Source of the DNA: Candidula unifasciata
Taxonomy: Eukaryota > Mollusca > Gastropoda > Stylommatophora > Geomitridae
Direction: 5' to 3'
Assembly: GCA_905116865.2 (NCBI GenBank)
Contig: CAJHNH020004946.1
Location: forward strand, 152,905 to 216,904
Length of the DNA: 64,000 nt
This document shows positions 35,233 to 47,100 of this stretch, piece after piece (position 1 is the stretch's first letter; the number at the start of each line of letters is the position of its first letter). Made by a program: the position numbers and the translations under genes. Under the pieces are notes generated by a model. It was not told the DNA's origin, searched no databases, and saw nothing but the letters and a program-made list of their open reading frames with translations.

Positions 35233-35835
35233 TTCGTCATTTTGAGGTGACACGATTTTCGGCCTGGCACTTAGACCAGTATTAAGTGCACGTATAAAAA
35301 CGTCGGTAATCCCACAAATAAAACCTCAGGTATGGCAGCTCAAATATTCAATTAATTAATTCAGTTACAACTTACAGCACTCAATCTTGAGTCAGTAGCA
35401 TGTAAGCATGTCCCTTGCCCCCATAACCCTCTAGAAAACTACCCAGTCACAAGCAAGATGTTCCGCGTCTGATACACCAAACTGGATATTAGCCCCACAT
35501 CCTGCACTCATCATCTTGTTGGCCTTCCTCTTCCCCTCTTCCCAGGCGTGTACCCCTGTAATAAAATAATGATATTTTTCTCTCTAAACTTTCATTACGT
35601 TTTACTACTAAGTGACCAAAATATTTCATTTTTGTGGGTCTTTAATAGATAGCCTTCTTTAATATTCAGCTGTTGAAGTATCATTAGTATGAATGCATTT
35701 TCTTCTCTTTACTAATACTAGTAGTGCTTAAATTCCAATCTCCCTAATTTAAGAGGTAAGCCTACCGGAAAACTTTTACATTTCATTCAGACATTGTCAA
35801 CAGTCAACTTGCGAATGCATGTCAGAAATGGCTAA

Positions 35836-36618
35836 ACATGTGGTTTTACAGCTAGACATCAGTTAAATAACTCCTCATACTTATATAGACTCCAGAATTT
35901 CTCAGAACAAATTGGACTCCAAATTAACACCGCAAAAGCAAAAATTCTAGACCTTACCAACAGTTCAGTTGCTATCACGCTGAACAACAACAGCCTTGAA
36001 AAAGTCAACAGTTTCACTTATCTAGGGATCAAGATGTCATCTACAGGAGATACCGCACCAGAAATACCATTTAGAATAGCACTGGCATCTAGTACCTTCA
36101 ATAAACTGTCCAACATCTGGAAATCAAAGACACTTAGCAAACACACAAAACTCAAGATCTTCAATTCTTGTGTGATTCCAGTACTAACCTATGGATGCGA
36201 GAGCTGGAAATCAACGAAAACTCTAGACACAAAATTAGACAGTTTTGAAAATAAATGCCTTAGAAGAATACTAATTTGCAAATGGTCAGATTTCCGAACC
36301 AATAAACAAATAAGGCAAGAATCCAGGCAAGAGTATGTGTCTAATTTTATACGAAAACGCCGCTGGAACTATGTCGGTCACGCCCTTAGAATGGATAAAT
36401 CAAGACTTCCTTACCAAGCCCTCATTTGGACAAAACAGGGGAAAAGATCTCGTGGAAGACCAAGGGAAACCCTACGTAGAACTATCATCAGGGAAGGCTC
36501 GCTCATGGGCCACTCAAACATCCAAGACCTACAACAGATTGCAACGAAAATCCATACATGGAGAGTTATGACCTCTGCCCTATGTGCCGCACTCGACACA
36601 AGAGGAAAGACTAACTAA
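35836..36618 (+). mobile_element. Non-LTR reverse transcriptase, C-terminal half (open frame)
   Basis: Open for about 260 codons to TAA. Shows QIGLQINTAKAKIL (end of RT motif), FTYLG, LTYGCESW, and the C-terminal RRWNYVGHALRMDKSRLP and GRPRETLRRT blocks. Tail ACTAACTAA. The YADD part is absent, so a 5'-truncated copy. The most intact retrotransposon frame here. Confidence 0.75.
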
Positions 36619-36667
36619 TAATTATATCAATATTTAAACCTGAGTAAAGTGTACCAAATATATATTT

Positions 36668-37306
36668 AGGCTCTCCTTTAAATAACGGTCCCAAATGATC
36701 TACGCAGAAAGTTAACCCTAACAGAACCTCATTACGTCCTGACCTACAAACATTTAAAAGCTGTAACTCGGGAAATATAAGGAACGAAAAGTATGAGGAA
36801 AAGGGGAAATTCTACTACTTACCAATAATGAAATCCTTTATACGTGAAAATTGTGAACTTCCTTTTTTGGCGACTAGAGTGGCGCGGAAGGGACTAAACT
36901 AGATGGCTAGGACTCATGAGCAAATGTATTGGAGGAAGCTTCAGGAGCTGCGGTAGCAGCTGCTCGTGAGTCCTAGCCATCTAGTTTAGCCCCTTCCACG
37001 CCGCGCGTAGCGGCGTCGTAGCGGCGTGGGAGATACTCTTGGAGAAGGCACTATAGTCAGCGAAAAGCGGTCCGCAAGTTACATATAACTCGGGCCCTGG
37101 ATAGTGCTATATAGTATTCTCGCGTGTCGCTAATTTTTTTCGTCCATAGTTAATCCTAATTTCACGAAAATGTCATGCGCAATTAATCCTACTTTTGACA
37201 CGGTTGAATCGCCGCAAAAGAAATGTGAATTTTAGATATGAGTGAGGCTCTGTTTGGGTTTACTTTCTGCGTAGATCATTTGGGACCGTTATTTAAAGGA
37301 GAGCCT
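36668..37306. mobile_element. Fold-back element B with nested palindrome and target duplication
   Basis: Outer arms 36668-36732 and 37241-37306 start AGGCTCTCCTTTAAATAACG. Flanks ATATTT (36662-36667, 37307-37312) are identical. Inner palindrome arms 36881-36922 and 36961-37002 (42 bases, 3 mismatches). No transposase. Confidence 0.8.
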
Positions 37307-37329
37307 ATATTTATAATAGTTAAGTTGAG

Positions 37330-38400
37330 TCAAGAATTCACATCACAGCACTCAGGGCATTCCCATGCATGCTCTGTCCTAATTTTCAGCAGCAAGTGCA
37401 GAGTTCCAATACTGATGGTACCAGTCACAATCTGGTTATAAGTCCATCTTGCCTTTCCTCTGAGTGTAGTGAGCTGGCCAGACCCCCTGGTTACACCCAG
37501 GTGCCTCATTCTCTCCAGGCCATAATAATCTTGTTTTTCTACTGATTCCGTTACTTGTTTCTAAAGGGCCTTGACCACATCTGCCTTGTCATGTTTAATT
37601 TCACTACTCAGTGCTGCAGATCCAGCCAGTCTGTCTGCCTTTTCATTACTTACCACGCATAGCCTAGAGAAAAGATCCAAAGTATGCTCACTACCCGTGA
37701 CCTTCCCAATGAAGCTTGCCACTCTGCATAAAGCATCCCTGCCTTTAGCATTCTCAGCATGCTTTCAGAGTCTGTTACAGTCATGACATGTGTATACATC
37801 TTGTTCTATAGCCACCAGAGAGCTGCAGTTACCGCCTCCACCTCCATTCTCATGCTAGATGTTGTGGTGTCTTATGCTAGGCTGTCTTGCACAAAAGATT
37901 TTCCATTGGATTTCGCTACGAACCCCCAGGTGCTTCTCTTTCCTCCCAACACTGAACCATTTTTATAGATAATCAGATCTATTGGGCGTGAACTGTCGTG
38001 AATCAACTGTTGGACTTCCACCTTAGTAGCACCCGCTGGCCACTCTCTGCACTTCCGGCCCAATGTGATCAAAACCCTACACAGGTCAGACATTTTCTCT
38101 GGTACTCTAATCCACTCCTCTCCTTGCTCAATGTTCTCCAGCATGCGTACTTGTCTTATTGTGTCTTCTGCTTGAGCCATCCACGATTTTCCTCTTTTTA
38201 GCCTCTGACCCTTACCTGCAGCCAAAGCTTCATACAGAGGGTGTTCTTTGTCTGCAGCTACTCTGAGGTATGACTTAGCCTGCAGCACCTTTAGCCTGTC
38301 TGTAATAGTCGGCAATGCAAGGATATATTGCATGCACACAATGGGAGTGTTTCTTGTACATCCCAGGATCACCGGGTCACCCGCATATCTTCGTTCTGTG
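37330..38400 (-). mobile_element. Non-LTR retrotransposon RNase H region, long copy
   Basis: The minus frame 38372-37872 is open for 166 codons (EHPLYEALAAGKGQRLKRGK, then NIEQGEEWIRVPEKMSDLCR, LIIYKNGSV where the catalytic Asp is Asn, WGFVAKSNGK). It then breaks, with later blocks in other frames. Dead. Confidence 0.75.
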
Positions 38401-38456
38401 TGCGCTCGAGTTTCTCTAGCTGACTCTTTAATACAGTGAGTAACCCCAATCCATAA

Positions 38457-38732
38457 TCTTCTTCTTCGCGTTTACCGACTGTAAACTGTGGTGGAAAGTT
38501 CTGGTTGTTTGTCCACTTCTGGACTGCAATCCTGTTCCATAAACTGAGTGTTGGATGTGCATTCATTTGACAGATGTGACTAATTTGTTTGCAGACTGTT
38601 GGTTCCTCGCCTCTCAGACAGATGTACTACGACTTCAAAGGAAGCTCTCAATTAGTCAACTGTTACGATATGCTTTTGGGTAGGCAGTGGGTCTATTTTT
38701 TTTTCCTATAATAGGACACCGGAACCCACATG
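38457..38732 (-). mobile_element. SINE family 2 copy
   Basis: Starts TCTTCTTCTTCGCG (reversed tail) and ends near ACCGGAACCCACATG. Confidence 0.75.
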
Positions 38733-39519
38733 ATGAAATGCATAATCAATCAATGCGATGATTAAGGGCTGGTTAAGTGTTAGCAGCGTTCTCTGCTTCA
38801 TGTCCATCGCAGCCATAATCTTTATTTTATATAGAGATTATGGCAGCGATTCTAAATTTAATAATAATATATAAGTGGCAACTTACTGTCCCGATAAAGC
38901 ATAGTGATCAGCGTGGCTGTTATTACAGTAATTTTATTGACATGACTTAAATTTTTTTCGTATTAAAAATTATTTTTATAATATTATTTTCAAATAAATG
39001 ATGATTTATAGGACTGATAGTTTACCTCAACATTTAACTGTCACTGTGCAGTCTCTGATACCCAACCCAGTTGCACTACAGTTTACTTCATAACCATCAG
39101 ATGCTCTAGTATGAGCTGACTCAGTGTGCATACCAGGCTCACATAGGGGCCTGCACATCACTCCCAACTATGAATAGAAATACAGTACTGATCAACTACT
39201 TACGATCAACTACATACGATTTAATGGGGTTTCTGGTATTTGTTGTACTTCTGGGGGAGGGGGTCTCATCTGAATAGTGGCTCTTTGAGTCACCAGGTGT
39301 AGATGCCTGAAACTAAAACAAAGACAAACTCAGTCAGCAAAGAAGTGTAACAGGTTGTACTGCCACACTCTGTTCGCTTGTTACAAGAGAGAAATCTGCA
39401 ACTAGCATGATAACACTGCGCTTCTCAAGATTCATGGATGTCACCAAAGTGGAGACTTTAGACTTACCTAGGCAAGAGATATACTTATTTATACAACACA
39501 GAAAGACTGTCTACATGCC

Positions 39520-39905
39520 CAGAACATGACAAACTCAGCTGCCCATGCATTATTTGGGCTAACCATGGTAACAGTGAGTGGTGCAGTGAGGGCAAAGTTC
39601 AGGAAGAATATGCCCAGCACAGCCCGACATATTGTTATTGTAATGGACTCAAAGAGCATGCTTCAGAAAAATTGCAACTGGTACCCTGCTTGTGTAGTGG
39701 CTTGCATTACTTGATAAGACTCAAATCAAGAGCTTGTCATGGATTTTCTGTCCATTCTATTCAGGTGCCCGAGATAATGAGCAGGCTGATAGATTAGCTG
39801 CTGCCATTTCTCTGGGCTGTGAGCTACTTTATGATAAAGCTTCGCATATTGAAGGCCCTATGAGATCAGATTGACAGTGCAGTAAAACAGACAGAGAATC
39901 TGTAC
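39520..39905 (+). mobile_element. RNase H fragment of a non-LTR element
   Basis: ARHIVIVMDSKSMLQK, then in another frame ARDNEQADRLAAA. Sister copy at 53118. Confidence 0.65.
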
Positions 39906-40126
39906 ATTGAAAGCTCAATCAGTGTCCTCCTCATCTTTTCAAATTCACTCTCTAGCTGCCTTCTGCATGTGGTGTTGGGTCTGCCTTTATTTCTGTGCCC
40001 CTGTGGGTTCCAGTGCAAAGACATTGTAGTTATATTATTCTCAGGTTTCCTTAAAGTGCATCCTATCCAACGCCACCATCTTTTCTTCATCTCTTGGTCT
40101 ACTGGAACTTGTTTAGTTCTCTCCAA
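39866..40126 (-). mobile_element. Non-LTR RT C-terminus
   Basis: RWWRWIGCTLRKPENNITT and KGRPNTTCRRQLESE, an RT C-terminal pattern as at 13035. Confidence 0.65.
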
Positions 40127-40538
40127 AAGCTCAACATTAATGATTCTATCATACCATTTAATTTCCTTTAATTCACCAGTTAATGAATGTTTATAGTTTA
40201 TTAGTATTTTGTTCTCTTCAGTTTACCTCCATGTTTCCATTCCATACAACAGTACTGATTTGTATTCAAAATTAAAGACTTTGAGTTTAGTATTAGTTTT
40301 AATTTCTGTTGACCTCGATAAATTTCCTTGTGCGCAAGGAAAGTATCTCAGGACACATATTTGCCAAAGTGCCTAACTAGAAATATGATTTTTTTTCTTT
40401 TATTATAAAATATTCCCCCCCCCCCCCTCCCCCACCCAACCCCTTTCCCAGTCAAGATTGTCACATTGCCGGAACAATGACAATTACAGTGCTGTTACCA
40501 TTTCCGTTTTGTTTCTTTTTTGAGATTTCAATTTTCTA

Positions 40539-40684
40539 TTAACTCTTTGAGTCCCAAGGAACGCATCATACATTAATAGATTCCTACCTAGAAGCCCAGT
40601 GAACACAAGATGAGCCAATTTTATGTCTGTCTTGACTACCCCTTGGGCCTGTCATGCTAAACCCCCTGGGACTCAACGAGTTAA
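40539..40684. mobile_element. piggyBac-like MITE
   Basis: TTAACTCTTTGAGTCCCA at the left and TGGGACTCAACGAGTTAA at the right: 17 of 18 bases inverted, with TTAA at both ends. Only 146 bp. Confidence 0.75.
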
Positions 40685-40915
40685 TGATATTTTAGAAGTA
40701 GTAGTTGATCAGTACTGCATTTCTATTCATAGTTGGGAGTGATGTGCGGGCGCCTATGTGGACCTGGCATACACACTGAGTCAGCTCATAGAACAGATGA
40801 AGACAAGATTTTACATTATTTGAACACGCTGTCTGCACAAGAAATGAGGTGTGTAATTTAATTATAGAAATTCTCATAAACATGCGGTTGTATTCACGCA
40901 TGCACATGCATGCGC

Positions 40916-40982
40916 ACACACGCACACCACACACACACACACACTCACTACATATATATATATATATATAATATATATATTT
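40916..40982. repeat. (AC)n and (TA)n microsatellites
   Basis: AC to about 40944, TA 40954-40982. 40983-41640 is AT-rich without features. Confidence 0.85.
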
Positions 40983-41672
40983 ATTTGGTTGAACCCACAT
41001 GCATATACATACATATGTAGTTGCTTGTTCAGTTGTTTATTCTGGGAAGTTAAATATTCATTAAATAAATACTTGCAAACATTAGTTTCTTAAACCTAGT
41101 ATTTTTATTAATGTGCAGTATACTTATCTGAGAGAAACCTATTGAGGTAGCTACATTATTATGCCACACTGAGCTGGAACCAGTCTGATGGGTTTCTGTG
41201 GCAGTGGTCAAGCCTTTTGCCTCATGCTTTGAAGGTTGTGTTTTCATTTCACGTTTGGTTTACAGGTGCAGTTTTTATAGAGACGCCTGTGGATCATTGC
41301 CGCAGCTAAAATGTTCATGCTTTTTATAATGCACTTGGCAGGCGACTGGCCATTCTAGAGAGAGGTCGAGCCATGTGTGATCAAACCCAGTGAAATTAAG
41401 TTGATCATCTCAACTTTTGACTTAATGGACATGGATGTTCGCAACATTATTCAGTCAGACTTTTGAGTTAAATAGGATTAAATAGGACAAGCTATTAAAA
41501 AAGTCTGTCTGAAAGTGTTAAGATTGTAGGATCATTCCGTGCGCTGACACAAAGAAAACACAAGGGGTGCTTAAACCTCTTTTCTAAACACACCTTCTGA
41601 TATCTCACTTTCTTTCAGACAACATTTTTAATTATTTCAGTTGACACATTAAAATCTTTTGCTAGCAGGCGT

Positions 41673-41952
41673 ATGCTTAGACATCAATTCACATGTATGC
41701 TGCATCCTCTTTGGCAATGTCTGGGTTTTTTTTCTGTTGCAACATGTGCTTGACTCAGCACTGGAGGTTCTATCATCAACTCACATCTTTTCTGAAACAT
41801 TCTTGTTCAGTCTGTCACTATGTTCTTCGACACACAGTTGTTACAGTTTCCTGCCTGCATTCAACGAATGTCCACTGGTCGACATCCTTCAAATGAAAGA
41901 AACTAATGCACCATTATTTAAGCATCTTGAAGCAGATTTAGGATCAACCTGA
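41673..41952 (+). other. Possible remnant or misread 5' exon of TEFM
   Basis: Three frames in succession look relevant. One opens MLRHQFTCML from ATG 41673. The next gives a basic, Ser/His-rich stretch like a targeting peptide (VLRHTVVTVS). The third gives DILQMKETNAPLFKHLE, which resembles the helix preceding the hairpin in TEFM. A T8 run near 41725 could explain one frame change. No GT donor follows the last piece before the TGA at 41950, so this is not a proper exon as read. Confidence 0.2.
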
Positions 41953-42145
41953 CCATTTTCTCAGTGGTCAAAAGCAGAACATATACCTAATGGGATGATA
42001 AGCACATGCTCTTTTATATTCACTGGTCAGTACTTACCACATGACTATGACATGATTATGTTCAGTGCTTGCAGTTATATGTCGTGCGGCCTGAACAGCT
42101 TTCAAATAAATGCTTTTAAAATATAGGTTTATTTCAGTTTTTCCC

Positions 42146-42424
42146 TGTGTGGGTTCGAGGGGCCGGGGCAAGGGAGAAACCAGAATAGACCCACTGCCTC
42201 CCCAACAAGCATGTCGAAAGAGTTGACTAATTGGGGGCTTCCTTCAAAGTCAGAGTGCACCTGCCTGAGAGGCAAGGAAACAACAATCTGCATACAGTTA
42301 AGTCAGATCTGTTGAAGGTATGTGCACGAAACACACAGGTTCTGGAACAAAACCTTAAGTCCAGAGGTGAACAAAAAACCAGAACTTTCTGTCGGAGTTT
42401 ACAGCCAGTGAATGCGAAGAAGAT
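42146..42424 (+). mobile_element. SINE family 2 copy
   Basis: GTGTGGGTTCGAGGGGCC (a B-box-like GGGTTCGA) to GTGAATGCGAAGAAG tail. Confidence 0.75.
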
Positions 42425-42433
42425 TTCAGTTTT

Positions 42434-42668
42434 AAAGTAAAAGTAAAGGACCCTTTTCCATGCCTTTAGGCCTTTGGGAAAATAGGGCTAGACCTATATT
42501 TTATAGATCAATCAGCACTTGGTGGTTAATATGGTCAGCATCATGCCAGCCGCCTTTACTTCGCATGACTGCACCTGGTACCCATTCAAGGCTGGGTAGA
42601 CCTGGGAGTCAAGATCATTTTTTTGAAAAATTCTGGCTCCATCAGGATCGGAACCCACCACTTTCTCT
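42434..42668 (-). mobile_element. SINE family 1 copy
   Basis: Reversed tail AAAGTAAAAGTAAAGGACCC to GGATCGGAACCCACCAC; immediately follows the family 2 copy. Confidence 0.75.
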
Positions 42669-43354
42669 CAGTTTTTATAAACAGCAGTAACAATTTTGAG
42701 AGCTGTCAAAGATGTAGAATGAAAGTTAAATGCATTTGTAAGCTAATGCCATTGAATTGGATGAATTCGAGAGAGGTGAAGAAATAAGAGAAATATCTGG
42801 ACAACCACTGGTATCAACAGTTATAAGCCAAAGAAGAATGTGCTGTATAGGACTCATCTTGAGGAGATTTGAGGGAATCACACAGTGCATCCATCCCTCC
42901 ATCCATTTATGAGAAACAAAACAGAAAAATCTAACTACTGCAAGCATTATCGGTTATAATTGTGGTCTGGTTTCTTTGTGCCAATTATGTTGGCTAAGAA
43001 ATGTTAATTGCACCAAAACTAGTGGCTTAGACCTGCACTCTAGTACCTAGTGAGGGTTGTTGGGGAGGGGGCTGGTATGCTCTATACACACCCACGCATA
43101 TATATATATAGACATACAGGTAAATTATATATATATATTTGCAATAACATACACATCTGTGTGTGGGAAATAAATGGACGGGGGAAATGGGGATGTCCAT
43201 AAGAAACGAACACTACATTGAGCATTAATGAGAGCGGCAAAAGGTATTGACTGGACTCTATCCATAAAATCAAAAGAACTATAAGGATAGAATTCACTGG
43301 GGAAATAGACTGGGAGCCCGGTGTAGTGTTTGAAGTTTGAACAACGAATCAACA

Positions 43355-43718
43355 TCATGGCACATGGGTAGTAACCCATAAGTGCTCCGTTATTCTAACT
43401 CAAGTCTGAGTCCGAAGAAGCTCAGCACAGTGCACAGGCTCTGTAGGACCAGCGAGGATCCTGAAATACTTTAGGTAGATTTTTAACTCCAAATTTGTGC
43501 CTAGGCAGCGCCGTTAGACTACTATTTTTGATTTCCAACTGTCAGGGGATTTTTCCATGCGGAACAATGCACACGGGCTTCCGATCTCACTACCCAGAGA
43601 CCACGGGAAATACTAGAAGTCCAAATCCACATGAAAAAATCCCAGCCCTTACCGGGGATTGAAGCCGGAACCTATAGTACTCGAGGCAGACACCATGCCT
43701 CGAGACCACGCAGTTCCC
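43355..43718 (-). mobile_element. SINE family 4 copy, reversed
   Basis: Begins ATGGGTAGTAACCCATAAG and ends at the tRNA-like head (reversed GGGGATTGAAGCC B box and CATGCCTCGAGACCA). A poly-C run follows (43717-43735). Confidence 0.7.
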
Positions 43719-43897
43719 ACCCCCCCCCCCCCCCCCTGTGTGGTGTTTAACAGCACAACAGCAGGATGATAACTTCAGGACATAACAAGCAGACATACAG
43801 ACAAACACTTAATGGACCAGCATGTTATTATTTGTTTTGCTATGATTTGATGTTTCTTGATAATACAAGAAATTTAATTTACAATTGTGTCTTCTAG

Positions 43898-44135
43898 ACA
43901 GGAGAAAAATATCTCCCTGAGGTTGTCTGAACTGCTGTGTCAGTATCGAGAATTAAATGGCCCATTTCAAACACTGAAGGATGTAGAAAAGATCAAGTAC
44001 ATTGGATTCAAAAGCTTTAAAACTCTATGTGAAAGACTAACAGCTGGTAGTGTTAAAACTCAGAAAGTCAGCATGGATAGTGAAGATTCATTTTGGAAGT
44101 ACATTAGCCCAGAATTGACACCACAATTTATTCAG
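43898..44135 (+). CDS. TEFM: TEFM exon (helix-hairpin-helix)
   Basis: Acceptor TGTGTCTTCTAG at 43897; an alternative AG at 43901 is equally near and would start in phase 0. No ATG opens this frame, so it is internal. Ends ATTCAG|GTTTGT in phase 0. Confidence 0.75.
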
Positions 44136-47100
44136 GTTTGTATTAAAACAGTTTTTTTTTTTTTTTTTCACTAATTGTAATTTTAATGTGTACAACATAA
44201 TTATGTATAAACAGGACACTGTAGGCCAGGGCTATTGAACTAAGTTTACTCAGGGACCAAAGTTCTGAAAATGGGTATCGTCACGAGCCAGAGGTCCGAG
44301 CCCCTGCATAGAAAGATCTTCAATACAGTATAACTAGCAATGATACGCAGACTACTTGTTAGGCCACTGCCGGCCATTTTAGCCCGAAGGTTGCCAGTTT
44401 AAACAGCCTGTTCTAGTCTGTAGCTTAAATGATACTTAAAGAGTTCCCCTTTGGTTTCAGAAAACCTTGCAAGAATGACTATAGATTGACATTGTAATCA
44501 TGATGTCATTTATAAAGGGACAAATTCATTTGTCAAATTGAAAATTCATTGATGTAAGAAAGTTTTTTTTTTTTTTAATTATAGTTATAAACAGGATGAT
44601 GCATTTTCCAAAGTGAGAGTTTATTGTACTATGGCAGAGTGGCTAGACGCTCGCCACCTGTCGTAAGGTCCTGGGTTCACTTCCTGGCGGAGCCGGATTT
44701 TTTCAAAAATGACCTTGGCTCCCAGGTCGACCAAGCCTTGGGTGGGTACCAGGTGCAGTCCCGGGAAGTAAAGGCGATTGGTCTATAAAATATAAGTCTA
44801 GCTCTATAGGCCCTATACGCCTAAAGGCATGGAAAAGGGTCCTTTACTTTTACTTCACTTATATTTTAAAATAAAATCTGCAGTGTGCGCTTTTTTTTTA
44901 GTTTACAAAGAGGGGAATTGTTCATTTATGTTAAAGATTCACTGCACTAAGAACTTTTCTTGTTGTTATAGGTCTACACTAAGAGCAATGTGTAATTTAT
45001 AAATAGAAAAATTTGTCTTTTAAAATGAAGGTTTACCTTACATAAGAAAATTGTGTTTGCGTGTGTGGGGTTTTTTTTCCAGCTTTTTTATTTTCTTACA
45101 AAGTAAGCTTTTTGTAATTTATATAAGACCAGAAAGGAAGCTTGCTTACTTGTCCTTATTGATTTTATATTGTGGTGGTAGCATTTAAATATTTTTCTTG
45201 CATTTGTTTTTGTTTTTTCTTCAACAGTCCATTGCCACTGTAACCAGTCTGGAATTCAGCTTAGATTCTGTGTATTTCTCAACGATTACGCAAGATTTGC
45301 AAGTCCTAGACTGGAACCATATAAACCTGCTTACATCCAACTGTCAGAAACAGACACCGTCACACATTTTGGATGAGGTACAATACTACTGTCCGAAGTG
45401 TGTTTCTTGTGTTTAGATCTTTTGTCAGTATGCTTTTTGCCTCTTGGTGTCACAGTTTAACAGATGATAGGTAACCGAGCTAAGGTGTGCTTGGTATTAT
45501 GGTGTAATGTTGTGAAGTCTTAGGCCATCAGTGACTCCTTAAGTCCATATTCTTCTGGGTCTCCCTCTGCCTCCTGGTGTATCCGTTTTCCTGTTAAATG
45601 CTCTTGCTGCCAGCAATGTTGGATTCTTTCTCACTAGGTTACCGAACCGTTTTAGTCTTTGTTTGAGAACAAATTTAACGCTGGATATTGTTCCAGGAAT
45701 TCTTCTAATTTCTTCATTTCTCACTTGATTTTTTCAAGTTGTGTTTAGTTTGAATTTGACACTGGGTATTGTTCCAGTAATTCTTCTAATCTCTTCATTT
45801 CTCGTTTGATCTTTTCAAGTCATGTTTAGTTTGAATTTGACATCGGGTATTGTTCCAGCAATTCTTCTAATCTCTTCATTTCTCGCTCATTATATTTCTG
45901 CATAATTTTATGTAGACATCACAGGGATTATTTTAAATATAACATGCATTATTGCAATGTTGGTCTGAAAGATGAGTGTTTGGAAGGGCCAAATATAAGA
46001 CGGGCCTGCAAGCCAAATTTGTAACCCTTTGAAACTGAAGTTTGTTTGTTCATTCTCTTGCTCTCTTCAAGTTTTGTTTAGTTTGCCTGTGAGATAATTA
46101 AACAGTTCCAAGTCTCTCACTGGTAATCTCAGGTTGCAAATTAAGATTGCATTTATAATTTGTATGTTTAGATGGAACTGTAGGACAGCTTTCATTACTC
46201 ATCACAAATCATACAAAAAAAGAGGTGTTCTGTTGTCTCTGAGCCCTTTCTGCTTACATACATATACTATGTTAAAATAATATGTTGTCCCTGAGCCCTT
46301 TCAGCTTACATACATAAATTATGTTTAAATAATATGTCGTCCCTGAGCCTTTTCAGATTACACACATAAACTTTGTTAAAATAATCTGTTGTCCCCGAGC
46401 CCTTCCAGCTTACATACATAAACTATGTTAAAATGATATGTTGTCCCTGAGCCCTTTCAGCTTACATACATAAACTATGTTAAAATAATATGTTATCCCT
46501 GAGCCCTTAAAGCTTACATACGTAAACTATGTTAAAATAATCTGTGTCCCTGAGCCCTTAAAGCTTACATATGTAAACTATGTTAAAATAATCTGTGTCC
46601 CTGAGCCCTTTAAGCTTACATGCGTAAACTATGTTAAAATAATCTGTGTCCCTGAGCCCTTAAAGCTTACATACGTAAACTATGTTAAAATAATCTGTGT
46701 CCCTAAGCCCTTTAAGCACATACGTAAACTATGTTATAATAAGTTGGAGAATTGACTGGACCCAACATCAGCTGAAGAATACAAGGCAGCTGAAGATATC
46801 CTGAGGATTCAGTGTTTTCTCCTGAAACTGAGCACAAATTATAAGTCCTTGTGATCTTCTTTTGGCTTTTTTACTCATTGAATTTCTGTTTTAGCTTTCC
46901 TGTGACATGCCCTCAGAATTAGTTTGTTTGTGTATTTTTTTAGGGGGGAGGGTAATTGATAATCAGTTCTCTTTGGAAATCCAAATATCATCATCATGCC
47001 TTTTATCTGTCCGTTGGTGTTCTTATGGTTGTGAAGAAAACAAAACAAAAAGGAAACAGAATTATATAGTTTTAAAATGAAGTTATGTACTCGTATTTTA

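Larger units (their letters stand above)
39110..40790. mobile_element. Block flanked by ~93-bp inverted arms
   Basis: Arms 39110-39202 and 40697-40790 (GAGCTGACTCAGTGTG and ATCACTCCCAACTATG shared, reversed). The inside holds RNase H and RT relics and a piggyBac-like MITE, so it is either one composite or two opposing repeat copies. Confidence 0.55.
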
